DNA of 64,000 nucleotides from Mycobacterium sp. (GTDB taxonomy: Bacteria; Actinomycetota; Actinomycetes; Mycobacteriales; Mycobacteriaceae). Position numbers and translations under genes: made by a program. Positions 17,902 to 26,521 of the stretch are shown one piece after another. Under the pieces are notes generated by a model. It did no database searches. It saw only the letters and a program-made list of their open reading frames with translations, and was not told where the DNA came from. The DNA is taken from positions 1 through 64,000 of the forward strand of contig JAKFVT010000010.1 of the NCBI GenBank assembly GCA_021732005.1. The letters are read 5' to 3'. Position 1 is the stretch's first letter; each line of letters opens with the position of its first letter.

Positions 17902-18849
17902 ATGATCACGATTGCCCGTAATTGGCGGGTGGTAGTAGGTGGGATGGCCGCCGGTACGGCCGCCGTCCTCGGTTTCACCGGCGCGAATGCGTCAGCCGAG
18001 CCGGTCGTTCCCGTTCTGCCCGCCCCGGTCACCGTCACTGCGACCGTCACCGTCGCCCCCGAGGTCGCGGCCGCGAACGCGGTCCCCGCTGCCGCGCCCG
18101 CCGCAGCACCGGCCGCCGTCCCCCAGGTCGCCGCTGTTCCGCAGGTCGCCGCCCCGGCCGTCGCGCCCGCCGTGGCGCCGGCAGTGGCGGCTCCGGAGAC
18201 CCTGGCCCCGGCCGCGTCCGGCACCCTTGCCGAATTCTTCAAGGACAAGGGCGTCAAGATGGAGCCGCAGAAGGCCAGCGGCTTCACCGCGCTCAACCTG
18301 GTGCTGCCGATGCCGCGCGGTTGGACCGTCGTGCCCGATCCGAACGTCCCTGACGCGTTCACCGTGCTCGCCGACCGGCTCGGCGGCGACGGGCTGTACA
18401 CCTCGAACGCCCAGCTGAAGGTCTACAAGCTGGTCGGCGACTTCGATCCGAAGGAAGCCATCACCCACGGCTATGTGGACAGCCAGGAGCTGTTCAACTG
18501 GCAGGCCACCGACGCCTCGCTCGCCGATTTCGGCGGTTTCCCGTCCTCGCTCATCGAGGGCACGTACCGCGAGAACGACATGACGCTGAACACCTCGCGC
18601 CGCCACGTCATCGCCCAGTCCGGCCCGGACCGCTATCTGGTGTCGCTGTACGTGACGACCGCCGCCAACCAGGTGGTAGCCACCGCTGATGCGACCGACG
18701 CCATCGTCAACGGCTTCCGGGTCGCGTCGCCGACGGCCGCGCCGGCCCCGGCTCCCGCGCCTGCCGCGGCGCCGCTGGCCGATGCGTCGGCGCCGGCCCC
18801 CGCGCCCGCCCCGGCCGTCCTTCCCGCGGTGCCCGCTCTGCCGCACTGA
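17902..18849 (+). CDS. mtc28: Secreted proline/alanine-rich antigen Mtc28, LpqN/LpqT family (Rv0040c homologue)
   Basis: A 315-residue exported protein. The signal peptide ([20 protein letters not shown] ... ANASA) is cleaved near residue 33. A low-complexity Ala/Pro/Val stretch follows to about residue 105. A conserved LpqN/LpqT-type domain spans about 110-280, and an Ala/Pro tail ends the protein. There is no lipobox Cys, so it should be released or wall-held. LpqN-type proteins interact with cell-envelope enzymes and host factors in M. tuberculosis; the function here is open. The start is the ATG at 17902, nine bases after AAAAGGA; the upstream GTG at 17881 is disfavoured. Confidence 0.9.
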   Translation: MITIARNWRVVVGGMAAGTAAVLGFTGANASAEPVVPVLPAPVTVTATVTVAPEVAAANAVPAAAPAAAPAAVPQVAAVPQVAAPAVAPAVAPAVAAPETLAPAASGTLAEFFKDKGVKMEPQKASGFTALNLVLPMPRGWTVVPDPNVPDAFTVLADRLGGDGLYTSNAQLKVYKLVGDFDPKEAITHGYVDSQELFNWQATDASLADFGGFPSSLIEGTYRENDMTLNTSRRHVIAQSGPDRYLVSLYVTTAANQVVATADATDAIVNGFRVASPTAAPAPAPAPAAAPLADASAPAPAPAPAVLPAVPALPH

Positions 18850-18860
18850 ACCCGGGCTCG

Positions 18861-18866
18861 TATTCT
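18861..18866 (+). promoter_or_regulatory. -10 element, leaderless promoter of the Rv0039c-like gene
   Basis: TATTCT ends six bases before the ATG at 18873. Confidence 0.5.
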
Positions 18867-18872
18867 GGCCCC

Positions 18873-19214
18873 ATGTTCATCGTCGGCCTGGTATGCCTGG
18901 GAATGGCCGTCCTCGTCGGCGGCTCGGGCGCCTGGACGCTGACCCGACCGCCCAGCGCTGACGTCACCGCACAGGTGATGCGTGCGGTCGCGCCGACCCA
19001 ACTGGCCGCCGCCGTCATGCTGGCCGCGGGCGGGGCCGTCGCCCTTGCCGCACCCGCGCGCACCGGGCTGCTGGTCCTGATCGTCTGCGTGATCGGCGCG
19101 GTCGGAACGATCGGCGCCGGCTCCTGGCAAGGCGCCCGATACGCCGCCAGACGGGAAGCTCAGGCCGGCGGCTGCGCAGGCAGCTGCGCGAGTTGCACCC
19201 TGTCCTGCAAGTGA
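18873..19214 (+). CDS. Small membrane protein with Cys-rich C-terminus (Rv0039c homologue)
   Basis: A 113-residue protein with three hydrophobic segments (about 2-23, 40-60 and 65-85). After the last segment come basic residues (QGARYAARREAQ), so the tail is probably cytoplasmic. It ends GGCAGSCASCTLSCK, with four Cys in thirteen residues. The spacing CxxxCxxCxxxC could bind a metal or an Fe-S cluster, or form disulfides if it faces outward. Function unknown. It is followed 16 bases later by a bile-acid/sodium-symporter-like transporter on the same strand and may be co-transcribed with it. Confidence 0.8.
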   Translation: MFIVGLVCLGMAVLVGGSGAWTLTRPPSADVTAQVMRAVAPTQLAAAVMLAAGGAVALAAPARTGLLVLIVCVIGAVGTIGAGSWQGARYAARREAQAGGCAGSCASCTLSCK

Positions 19215-19230
19215 GCCGCTCGGCGACCTG

Positions 19231-20217
19231 ATGACGGCGCTGCGTCGCGGCTTCGGAGTCGACACGTTCCTGCTGCTGCTCGTCGCGGTCGTCGTGCTGG
19301 CCACTGTGCTGCCCGCCCGCGGGACGGCGGCCGACGCCCTGTCGCTGATCACCAAGATCGTCATCGCCATGCTGTTCCTGCTGTACGGCGCGCGGCTCTC
19401 ACCACAGCAGGCCTGGCACGGGGTACGGCAGTGGAAGCTGCACCTGCTGGTGCTGGCCACCACATTCGTGGTCTTCCCGCTGCTCGGACTCGCGGCCCGC
19501 GCTCTGGTTCCGTCGGTGCTGACCGACGATCTGTACACCGGCCTGCTGTTCCTGTGCCTGGTGCCCTCGACGGTGCAGTCCTCGATCGCATTCACCTCGA
19601 TGGCACGCGGGCACGTGTCGGCGGCGATCGTCAGCGCGTCGCTGTCGAACATCGTGGGAGTGTTTCTCACACCGCTGCTCGTTCTGGTGCTGATGCCGCT
19701 CGGCGGGGCACCCCGGGTCGACGGGTCGGCGGTGGCAGACATCGTGTTGCAGCTGCTGGCGCCGTTCGCGGTCGGTCAGCTGCTGCGCCGGTGGTTGGCG
19801 CCGGTGGTGACCCGGCACGCGGTGCTGACCAAGGTGGTCGACCGCGGCTCAATCCTGCTGATCGTCTACGCCGCGTTCTCAGTCGGGATGACCGAGCACA
19901 TCTGGAGCAGCGTGCAGCCGTGGCGGGTGGCGGCGGTCGCCGCAGTCAGCGCGGTGTTGCTGGCGGTGGTCCTGGTCTTCACGTGGATCACCGGCCGGCT
20001 GGCCCGGCTGGACCGCGCGGATGCGATCGTGCTGTTGTTCTGCGGGTCTAAAAAGAGCCTGGCCTCCGGGCTGCCCATGGCGCTGGTGCTGTTCCCGGCC
20101 GCCAGCGTGGGCTTGATCATGTTGCCGCTGATGCTGTTTCACCAGATTCAGCTGTTCGTCTGCGCGGTGATCGCCACGCGACTGGGCCGCCGCGCGACGG
20201 CGGTCAGTTCCGGCTGA
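19231..20217 (+). CDS. Bile acid:sodium symporter family (SBF-like) transporter
   Basis: A 328-residue polytopic membrane protein with about ten predicted segments. It resembles the SBF-like/YfeH branch of the bile acid:sodium symporter superfamily: FLLYGARLSPQQA, LCLVPSTVQSSIAFTSMARGH, SLSNIVGVFLTPLL and CGSKKSLASGLPMA are family blocks. The crossover region and polar residues fit a Na+-coupled organic-anion carrier. Substrate unknown. It overlaps the convergent yqgE gene by 14 bases at the 3' ends. Confidence 0.87.
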   Translation: MTALRRGFGVDTFLLLLVAVVVLATVLPARGTAADALSLITKIVIAMLFLLYGARLSPQQAWHGVRQWKLHLLVLATTFVVFPLLGLAARALVPSVLTDDLYTGLLFLCLVPSTVQSSIAFTSMARGHVSAAIVSASLSNIVGVFLTPLLVLVLMPLGGAPRVDGSAVADIVLQLLAPFAVGQLLRRWLAPVVTRHAVLTKVVDRGSILLIVYAAFSVGMTEHIWSSVQPWRVAAVAAVSAVLLAVVLVFTWITGRLARLDRADAIVLLFCGSKKSLASGLPMALVLFPAASVGLIMLPLMLFHQIQLFVCAVIATRLGRRATAVSSG

Positions 20218-20809
20218 CGTCGATCGGATGCGTCGCCAGCAGTGACAGCGGCAGCGGCTGGCGTCGCAACACCCGCGACCACAGGTCCACCTTCTGCTCG
20301 ACCAGCACATCGGAAGGCAACGCGGACAACACAATCCAGTCGTCGCGTTCGATCTCACCCTCCAGCTGGCCGATGGTCCAGCCGGAGTAGCCCGCGAAGA
20401 TCCGCACCCCCTCGACGGCCGGGGCGATCAGATCCGGGTCGGCGTCCAGGTCGATCATCACCATGCGGCCCGCGACATGGCGCAGACCGGGCATGCCCTG
20501 CGGGTCGGTGCCCACCCGCAGCGTGCCCAGGCACAGCGCGGCATCGCGCTTGACCGGCCCGCCGATGAACATCGTCTTGGGCTTGGCGGCCAGCTTCGAC
20601 CACTGCGGCAACACGTTGTAGACGGCGGTCTCGCTGGGGCGGTTGAGCACCACACCCAAAGTGCCGCCGTCGTTGTGCTCGACGACGTAGATCACGCTGC
20701 GCCGAAATGTCGGCTCCATGAGATCGGTGTTGGCCAGCAGCAACGTTCCCGGTCGTACCCGGTTCGCCGCAGGCGCGACGGAATCTTCGGGGTCCTCGGA
20801 CTGTGCCAC
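20204..20809 (-). CDS. YqgE/AlgH family protein (Rv0038 homologue)
   Basis: A 201-residue DUF179 (UPF0301) protein. Family blocks are GTLLLANTDLMEPTFRRSVIYVVEHNDGGTLGVVLNRP, FIGGPV and FAGYSGWTIGQLEGEI. The biochemical role is unknown throughout the family. The start is the GTG at 20809. It is divergent from the MFS transporter gene by 71 bases and convergent with the SBF-like transporter. Confidence 0.92.
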   Translation of the reverse strand: MAQSEDPEDSVAPAANRVRPGTLLLANTDLMEPTFRRSVIYVVEHNDGGTLGVVLNRPSETAVYNVLPQWSKLAAKPKTMFIGGPVKRDAALCLGTLRVGTDPQGMPGLRHVAGRMVMIDLDADPDLIAPAVEGVRIFAGYSGWTIGQLEGEIERDDWIVLSALPSDVLVEQKVDLWSRVLRRQPLPLSLLATHPIDVSRN

Positions 20810-20867
20810 CCCACCATCATGGCATCAGGTAGGTATTGCTGTGGTAACGGGCGCGTGTGGATATTTG

Positions 20868-20873
20868 TACTGT
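20868..20873 (+). promoter_or_regulatory. -10 element, leaderless promoter of the MFS gene
   Basis: TACTGT ends seven bases before the ATG at 20881 and argues against the in-frame GTG at 20857. Confidence 0.55.
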
Positions 20874-20880
20874 TGGTCCG

Positions 20881-22152
20881 ATGGTCGACGCCCGCGCACC
20901 CGGTTCGCTCTGGCGATCCGTGCGCAGCCTGCCCGAGTTCTGGCGGTTGCTCGAGTTGCGGACCGCCAGCCAGTTCGGTGACGGGCTGTTTCAGGCCGGG
21001 CTCGCCGGTGGGCTGTTGTTCAACCCGGAACGGGCGGCCGATCCGTGGGCGGTGGCCGGGGCGTTCGCGGTGCTGTTCCTGCCGTACTCGATCGTCGGCC
21101 CGTTCGCCGGGGCGCTGCTGGACCGCTGGGATCGCCGGGCGGTGCTGGTCGCGGCCAACCTGGCCCGGCTGGTGTTGGTCGTCGGCGTCGCGGTGCTGCT
21201 GGCCGTCGGGGCCAGCGACCTGACAGTGCTGTGCGGCGCGCTGATCGTCAACGGGTTCAGCCGGTTCGTCACCTCAGGACTGTCGGCGGCACTGCCGCAC
21301 GTCGTGCCGCGCCAATCGGTCGTGGTGATGAACTCCGTCGCCACGGCCACCGGAGCCACCGCCACGTTCCTCGGCGCGAACTTCATGCTGTTGCCGCGCT
21401 GGCTGTTCGGCTCCGGTGACGCGGGCGCCGCCACCATCATGTCGATGGTGGCGGTTCCGATCGCGGTCGCGTTCGTACTGTCGCTGCGGTTTCCGCGGCA
21501 CGTACTCGGTCCCGACGACACCGCGCGTGCGGTACACGGTTCGGTGTTCTACGCCGTCACCACCGGCTGGATCTACGGCGCGCGCACGGTGCTGACCACG
21601 CCCACCGTCGCGGCCACCCTCGCCGGCCTCGCCAGCCACCGGATGGTATTCGGCATCAACACCCTGCTGGTGCTGGTCATCGTGCGGCACACCGACACTC
21701 AGGCCGTCGCCGGCTTGGGCACCGCCATCATCTTCGTCGCGGCCACCGGTGGTGGAGCCTTTCTGGCCAACGTGCTGACCCCGATGGCGATCAAGCGGTG
21801 GGGCCGGTACGCAACCGCCAACGGCGCGTTGATGTGTGCGGCGGTGATCCAGCTGGCCGGCGCCACACTGCTGTTGGTGGTCATGATCGTGTGCGGCTTC
21901 CTGCTCGGGCTGGCCGGCCAGATCGTCAAGCTGTGCGCCGACACCGCCATGCAGATCGACGTCGACGACGCACTGCGCGGACATGTGTTCGCCGTGCAGG
22001 ATTCGTTGTTCTGGGTGTCGTTCATCGCCGCCATCACCTTCGCTGCGGCCGTGGTCCCGGCCGACGGCCACTCCCCCGCGCTGGGGTTGGTCGGCTCGGT
22101 CGTCTATCTGGTCGGCCTGGCAGTGCACACCGCGGTGGGGCGTCGCCCGTGA
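20881..22152 (+). CDS. Major facilitator superfamily transporter (Rv0037c homologue)
   Basis: A 423-residue MFS protein with about twelve hydrophobic segments. The loop 2-3 signature is [17 protein letters not shown], as in the MFS_3/enterobactin-exporter-like branch. Substrate unknown; efflux of a small molecule is the usual role for this branch. I start it at ATG 20881 ([11 protein letters not shown]) because of the -10 box. The stop codon is followed without a gap by copy 2 of the 45-bp inverted-repeat element. Confidence 0.9.
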   Translation: MVDARAPGSLWRSVRSLPEFWRLLELRTASQFGDGLFQAGLAGGLLFNPERAADPWAVAGAFAVLFLPYSIVGPFAGALLDRWDRRAVLVAANLARLVLVVGVAVLLAVGASDLTVLCGALIVNGFSRFVTSGLSAALPHVVPRQSVVVMNSVATATGATATFLGANFMLLPRWLFGSGDAGAATIMSMVAVPIAVAFVLSLRFPRHVLGPDDTARAVHGSVFYAVTTGWIYGARTVLTTPTVAATLAGLASHRMVFGINTLLVLVIVRHTDTQAVAGLGTAIIFVAATGGGAFLANVLTPMAIKRWGRYATANGALMCAAVIQLAGATLLLVVMIVCGFLLGLAGQIVKLCADTAMQIDVDDALRGHVFAVQDSLFWVSFIAAITFAAAVVPADGHSPALGLVGSVVYLVGLAVHTAVGRRP

Positions 22153-22197
22153 TTTCGGCGCGCACACCGCCGCCAGGCGAACGAAAGCGCGCCGAAA
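22153..22197 (+). repeat. 45-bp inverted-repeat element, copy 2
   Basis: Perfect 10-base inverted ends TTTCGGCGCG (22153-22162) and CGCGCCGAAA (22188-22197). It has the same length as copy 1 and lies in the opposite orientation. It begins at the first base after the MFS stop codon. The next gene's -10 follows 17 bases later. Likely a terminator-type mobile or dispersed repeat. Confidence 0.82.
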
Positions 22198-22214
22198 CCG
22201 CTGGGCACTGGGTC

Positions 22215-22220
22215 TAGGTT
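22215..22220 (+). promoter_or_regulatory. -10 element, leaderless promoter of the Rv0036c-like gene
   Basis: TAGGTT ends six bases before the ATG at 22227. Confidence 0.5.
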
Positions 22221-22226
22221 CGATCC

Positions 22227-23000
22227 ATGGCAGCCGCGGACCCGATCATCGACGACCTTCGCGACGAAAGCGACGCCCTCGACGCCCTCGTCGCGCCGCT
22301 GGATCCGCCCGGCTGGGCACAGCCCACGCCGGCGCCCGGCTGGACCATCGCCCACCAGATCGCGCATCTGCTGTGGACCGATCAGGCGTCACTGTTGTCG
22401 ATCACCGACGAACCGGCGTTCGGTGAACTGCTCACCGCGGCGCAGTCCGACCCGTCCGGCTTCGTCGACAAGGCCGCCGACGAGCTGGCGCTCACCCCGC
22501 CCGAGCAGCTGCTGGTGCGGTGGCGAGACACCCGCACGCAGCTGCACGCCGCGCTGCGCGGGGTGGCCGACGGCCGCAAGCTGGTCTGGTTCGGGCCGCC
22601 GATGAGCGCACCGTCGATGGCCACCGCCCGGCTGATGGAAACCTGGGCACACGGTCTGGACGTGGCCGACGGTCTCGGTGTCGCGGTCGCGCCGACGGCC
22701 CGGCTGAAGTCGATCGCCCACCTGGGTGTGCGCACCCGCGACTTTGCGTTCACCGTGCACGGGCTGACCCCGCCGGCCGAGCCGTTCCGCGTCGAGCTGA
22801 CGGCGCCCGACGGAAGCTGCTGGGCGTGGGGACCCGAGGACGCGGCCCAACGCGTCACCGGGTCGGCGCTCGACTTCTGCTATCTGGTCACCCAGCGCAG
22901 GCCGAGCCGCGAGCTCGACGTCGTGGCCGAAGGAGCCGATGCCGCAAGGTGGCTCGGCATCGCGCAAGCCTTCGCCGGGCCGCCCGGCCAGGGACGCTGA
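22227..23000 (+). CDS. TIGR03084 / maleylpyruvate-isomerase-fold protein (Rv0036c homologue)
   Basis: A 257-residue member of the mycothiol-dependent maleylpyruvate isomerase N-terminal (DinB-like) superfamily, TIGR03084 branch. Three helices bring the usual metal-ligand positions together: [14 protein letters not shown] and [16 protein letters not shown] hold the His and Asp/Glu residues. A C-terminal domain ([18 protein letters not shown], then [12 protein letters not shown]) completes the fold. Related proteins use mycothiol in detoxification or isomerisation; the reaction here is unknown. This is the last gene of the Rv0050-Rv0036c-like block before the synteny change. Confidence 0.88.
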   Translation: MAAADPIIDDLRDESDALDALVAPLDPPGWAQPTPAPGWTIAHQIAHLLWTDQASLLSITDEPAFGELLTAAQSDPSGFVDKAADELALTPPEQLLVRWRDTRTQLHAALRGVADGRKLVWFGPPMSAPSMATARLMETWAHGLDVADGLGVAVAPTARLKSIAHLGVRTRDFAFTVHGLTPPAEPFRVELTAPDGSCWAWGPEDAAQRVTGSALDFCYLVTQRRPSRELDVVAEGADAARWLGIAQAFAGPPGQGR

Positions 23001-23028
23001 CGTACCGACCGATCGTTGCTCTGGGCAG

Positions 23029-23034
23029 TATCAT
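23029..23034 (+). promoter_or_regulatory. -10 element, leaderless promoter of the lipoprotein / c-di-GMP module
   Basis: TATCAT ends eight bases before the ATG at 23043. Confidence 0.55.
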
Positions 23035-23042
23035 CGCCCTTC

Positions 23043-23618
23043 ATGCGCAACCGCCTCCTGGCCGCCATCGCGGCGGGGACGGTCGGCATTGCGGTCGGCG
23101 GGTGTGCCACCAGTCCCACCCCGGACCACCCCTCCTCGGCGGCAGCGGAATCGGAGTCCGGCCAGGGGCGCAACCCCTACACCGCCGGGACCATCGACCC
23201 ACCCGCTCCGAACGCACCTGTGCTCACCGTGACCGGCGGGACGACGTCGTTGTCGCTGACCATCGACCAGCTGAATGCGATGGGCAACGCGACGATCTCG
23301 ATCGACGAGCCCTTCGTCAACAAGCGCGAGACGTACAGCGGTGTGCCGCTGGCCATCGTGCTCGCCAGAGCCGGAATCCCCGATACCGCAACGATCGACA
23401 CCGACGCGATCGACCACTACCACTACGTCAGCGTCGTCAAACCGATGATCGACTCGCAGGCCCTGATCGCCACCCAGCGTGACGGCGGGCCCATTCCCTA
23501 CGACCAGGGCGGGCCCATCCGGATCGTGTTCCCCGACCGCACCCCGCTGTCTTCGGTGCTCGAAGCCTGGAACTGGAGCCTGACGTCGATCACTGTGAAG
23601 CCCCCGGCCGGCTCGTGA
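23043..23618 (+). CDS. Lipoprotein with molybdopterin-oxidoreductase-like fold
   Basis: A 191-residue predicted lipoprotein. The signal sequence has the lipobox VGGC, with the acylated Cys near residue 21, followed by a Ser/Pro-rich spacer. Residues about 60-190 resemble the oxidoreductase molybdopterin-binding (SUOX-type) fold: LTVTGGTTSLSLTIDQLNAM, a YSGVPLAIVLARAGI loop, DHYHYVSV, GGPIRIVFPD and the closing WNWSLTSITV. The usual Mo-liganding Cys is not seen, so it probably binds a ligand rather than catalyses. Its stop overlaps the GTG of the GGDEF-EAL gene (GTGA), implying tight coupling. Inference: an extracytoplasmic sensor partner for the cyclic-di-GMP enzyme. Confidence 0.8.
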   Translation: MRNRLLAAIAAGTVGIAVGGCATSPTPDHPSSAAAESESGQGRNPYTAGTIDPPAPNAPVLTVTGGTTSLSLTIDQLNAMGNATISIDEPFVNKRETYSGVPLAIVLARAGIPDTATIDTDAIDHYHYVSVVKPMIDSQALIATQRDGGPIPYDQGGPIRIVFPDRTPLSSVLEAWNWSLTSITVKPPAGS

Positions 23619-26083
23619 TCACGGACCGCTGGCTCACCCCGCCCGGCCCTCGGCTGACCCTCAACCGCGGCCAGCAGCTCGTTGCGACCGTGCTGGTGTT
23701 GCTGCTCATCGCGCTGGTCGCGATCGGCTTTCAGTCCTCGGCCGACCAAAACGCCTACAGCCAGAACAGCGCCCGCAGCGAGGCGGCTACCACCAATACG
23801 TTTTTCACCGTGCGCGACTCGCTCACCTACATCGACCGCGCGCAGCAGTATCTGCTCGGCGTGGTTCCCCGGCGCGACGTCCAGCTCGCCAGGGCAATGC
23901 TGGCTCAGCGCCTGCGGGTGATCGCGGCCAACGGTGTGACCGCCGCCGATAGCACCGGCCCCGACTACCTGGCGGCGCTGGCAGCGCTGGACGCTGTGGT
24001 CGCCAAGGCACCGCCCGGTCTGCTGCCCGTCGGACAACGCGACCGGTGGGCCGGCACCATCCTGCCGCGCTCCGAGGTCCTCTCCGAGCGGGCGCACGAA
24101 CTGGCCGCCGACAACCAGGTCGAACAGCACCAGATGGACCGCCTCGCCGAGCGGAACCTGCTGCGCGGCCGGGTGGTCCAGCTGGCCATGCTGATCTCCG
24201 CGCTGATTCTGGCCGCGATCCTGCTGTGGTGGGTCTCGGCCAATGTGGTGCGCCAATACCGAAGCGCCCGGAAGGCATTTGACGACGAGCGAGAAGTGCT
24301 GCGCCAGACCGAATTTCGCCTCGATCGGGTCTCTGCGCTGGAACGCGGCCAGGCGCAGATCCTGGAACGCATCGCCACCGCGGGCCCGGTGTCGTCGGTC
24401 CTGCGCCAGATCGTGCAGCTGGCCGCCGACGTGTCCGGGGCACCGGCCGTCCGGATGTCGATCGGCAGGCGAACGGTCATCTACCCGCCGGGCGCCGACG
24501 TGTCGGGCACGCCCGCGTGGACAGGCGTCGTCACCGACAACGTCGACGGGTCGGGGACGTTGCAGGTGTTCGGCGACCCTGAAGCCCTGGACGAACTCGC
24601 CCACACCGCCCTGGTGCGGTGCCGGGACCTGGCGGTGCTGTCGCTCGAACGTGACGCGTCCGCGCGTCGGCTGTCCTACCAAGCCAGCCACGACGCCCTC
24701 ACCGGCCTGGCCAACCGCAGCCTGCTGCTCAGTCGGCTCTCGAATAGCCTGCTGCTGTCCCGCCGCCGCGGAACTCCCCTGGCGCTGCTGTTCTGCGATC
24801 TGGACCGCTTCAAGATGGTCAACGACTCGATCGGGCACGCCGGCGGAGACCAGCTGCTGATCGAGGCGGCGCGGCGGCTGTCGGGCACCGTGCGCGAAAG
24901 CGACACCGTGGCACGGCTGGGCGGCGACGAGTTCGTAGTGCTCTGCCCCGAGCTGCCGGACCGCGCCCAGGCTCTCGCACTGGCCGAACGGATCCGCACC
25001 GCACTCAGCGTCCCGTACACCATCGACGGCAAGGAAGCGTTCGTCGACGTCTCCATCGGCATCACCTTCGCCGACGAATCCACCGTCTCCGGTCACGAGC
25101 TGATGCGCGAAGCCGACGTGGCGATGTACCGGGCCAAGCTCACCGACGGCCACCACATCAACGTCTTCGACTCGACGCTCGAAGCCGAGGTCGCCCAGCG
25201 CCTGGATCTGGATGCCGCCCTGCGGCACGCCGTGGAGCGTGGCGAGCTGCGGTGCTCCGCCCAACCGATCGTCGTGCTCGACACCGGAGTGATCACCGGC
25301 TTCGAGATGCTGCTGCAGTGGCACCGCCCCGGGCTGCCCGTCCTGTATCCCGGTGCGTTCATTCCGCTGGCCGAGGACAACGGGATGATCGTCGAGATCG
25401 GCCGGTGGGTGCTGCGCGAGACCATCCAGACCCTCGCGCAGTGGCGCGCCGACGGGCTGGCACTCGGCCTGACCATGTCGGTCAACGTGTCGCCACGCCA
25501 GGTGCGGGAAGCCGGCTTCGCCGAAGAGGTGCTGCAGATGCTGGCGGATTCCGGGTTACCGCCCGAGGCCCTGATGATCGAACTCACCGAACACGCGCTT
25601 GTCGACCTGCGGGTGGCCCACCCGACACTGGCGCGGCTGCGGGAGGCCGGCGTCAGCGTCTCCCTCGACGATTTCGGCACAGGCTATTCGTCGCTGACCC
25701 AACTGCGCACGCTGCCCGTCGATCAGATCAAGCTCGACCGCTCGTTCGCCGCCGCCCTCGATGAGGGCGACGACAAGCAACGCGCCGTCGTGCAGTCGGT
25801 GGTCGCGCTGGCCAGCGCGCTGTCGCTGGACCTGGTGGTGGAAGGCATCGAGACCATCGCCGAGCGCGACACCCTGCTGGATCTCGGCGCCGACAAGGGG
25901 CAGGGCTTCCTCTATCACCACCCCGTGCTGTGGGACGCCGCGCGAGCGCTGCTCGAGTCGGGCGGGGTGTGCACGGTGCCGTCAGACGGCGGCTACACCG
26001 GACTGGCGTCGTCGGAGAATCCGTCACCGTCGGAGTCGACGAACGTGACGTCCCAGCGGCCGTCCCCGTCGGTGTCGACGTAA
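23615..26083 (+). CDS. Membrane-bound GGDEF-EAL cyclic-di-GMP enzyme
   Basis: An 822-residue protein. TM1 is at about 21-40, followed by a helical extracytoplasmic domain (about 41-185) and TM2 (188-208). A short coiled coil (218-250) and a divergent GAF-like region (about 250-345) precede the GGDEF domain (350-520). GGDEF is intact at 436-440 and the inhibitory I-site RESD is at 427-430. The EAL domain (530-785) keeps Glu564 (as EML, not EAL), Asn624, Glu656, Asp685-Asp686, Lys706, Glu743 and Gln763, so both synthesis and hydrolysis may be active. The last ~30 residues (Ser/Pro-rich) lie antisense to the neighbouring repeat-protein gene. Coupled by a GTGA overlap to the upstream lipoprotein. 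Confidence 0.93.
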   Translation: MITDRWLTPPGPRLTLNRGQQLVATVLVLLLIALVAIGFQSSADQNAYSQNSARSEAATTNTFFTVRDSLTYIDRAQQYLLGVVPRRDVQLARAMLAQRLRVIAANGVTAADSTGPDYLAALAALDAVVAKAPPGLLPVGQRDRWAGTILPRSEVLSERAHELAADNQVEQHQMDRLAERNLLRGRVVQLAMLISALILAAILLWWVSANVVRQYRSARKAFDDEREVLRQTEFRLDRVSALERGQAQILERIATAGPVSSVLRQIVQLAADVSGAPAVRMSIGRRTVIYPPGADVSGTPAWTGVVTDNVDGSGTLQVFGDPEALDELAHTALVRCRDLAVLSLERDASARRLSYQASHDALTGLANRSLLLSRLSNSLLLSRRRGTPLALLFCDLDRFKMVNDSIGHAGGDQLLIEAARRLSGTVRESDTVARLGGDEFVVLCPELPDRAQALALAERIRTALSVPYTIDGKEAFVDVSIGITFADESTVSGHELMREADVAMYRAKLTDGHHINVFDSTLEAEVAQRLDLDAALRHAVERGELRCSAQPIVVLDTGVITGFEMLLQWHRPGLPVLYPGAFIPLAEDNGMIVEIGRWVLRETIQTLAQWRADGLALGLTMSVNVSPRQVREAGFAEEVLQMLADSGLPPEALMIELTEHALVDLRVAHPTLARLREAGVSVSLDDFGTGYSSLTQLRTLPVDQIKLDRSFAAALDEGDDKQRAVVQSVVALASALSLDLVVEGIETIAERDTLLDLGADKGQGFLYHHPVLWDAARALLESGGVCTVPSDGGYTGLASSENPSPSESTNVTSQRPSPSVST

Positions 26084-26514
26084 CCGGTGTCGAACCCGCC
26101 GTCCGGCCCGCTTCGCAGCGCCCGATCGGCCAGGCCGTCGCGGTCGACGTCGAGCACCCGGTCCGGGCGTCCGTCACCGTCGAAATCGATCGGCCCACCG
26201 GCTGTGTGCTCGACGCCGTCCAGACCGAACCAGCGCAGCGGGCCGACCGGGCCGGCCGGAGTCATCGCCCACGTCCCCGACCCGTCGTCGGTGAACACCT
26301 GCTCCGCAGGCCCCGTGGATAAGTTGTCGAGGTCGAAGGCGGCGTGGTCGGCCAGGCCGTCGTCATCGAAGTCGGCCAGCGCATCGTCGAAGGCACCGTC
26401 GCCGTCGAGGTCCAGTCGCACCCCGTCGAGCTCGCCGTCACCATCGATGTCCACCTCGGGGTGACCGCTGAACATCACCGCCGTTCCGTCCCCGTGCCCC
26501 AGGCAGTAGTCCAT
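25993..26514 (-). CDS. Protein of Asp-rich calcium-loop-like repeats (Rv3906c homologue)
   Basis: A 173-residue acidic protein made mostly of DxDxDG-type loops. At least seven are visible, for example DIDGDGELD, DLDGDGAFD, DFDGDGRPD, DVDRDGLAD, DTDGDGRWD and DSDGDGFSD, in two clusters separated by a Gly/Pro-rich stretch. The spacing resembles thrombospondin type 3 or dockerin-like calcium sites more than paired EF-hands. No signal peptide is seen. It starts seven bases after the pcnA stop, so it is probably co-transcribed with it. Its last 91 bases overlap the end of the GGDEF-EAL gene on the other strand. Calcium binding is inference from the motif. Confidence 0.8.
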   Translation of the reverse strand: MDYCLGHGDGTAVMFSGHPEVDIDGDGELDGVRLDLDGDGAFDDALADFDDDGLADHAAFDLDNLSTGPAEQVFTDDGSGTWAMTPAGPVGPLRWFGLDGVEHTAGGPIDFDGDGRPDRVLDVDRDGLADRALRSGPDGGFDTGYVDTDGDGRWDVTFVDSDGDGFSDDASPV

Positions 26515-26521
26515 ACCTAGG

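Noticed and set aside
17679..18401. N-terminal extension of LeuS
   Set aside because: It is antisense to mtc28 and low-complexity; known LeuS proteins start at the GTG chosen.
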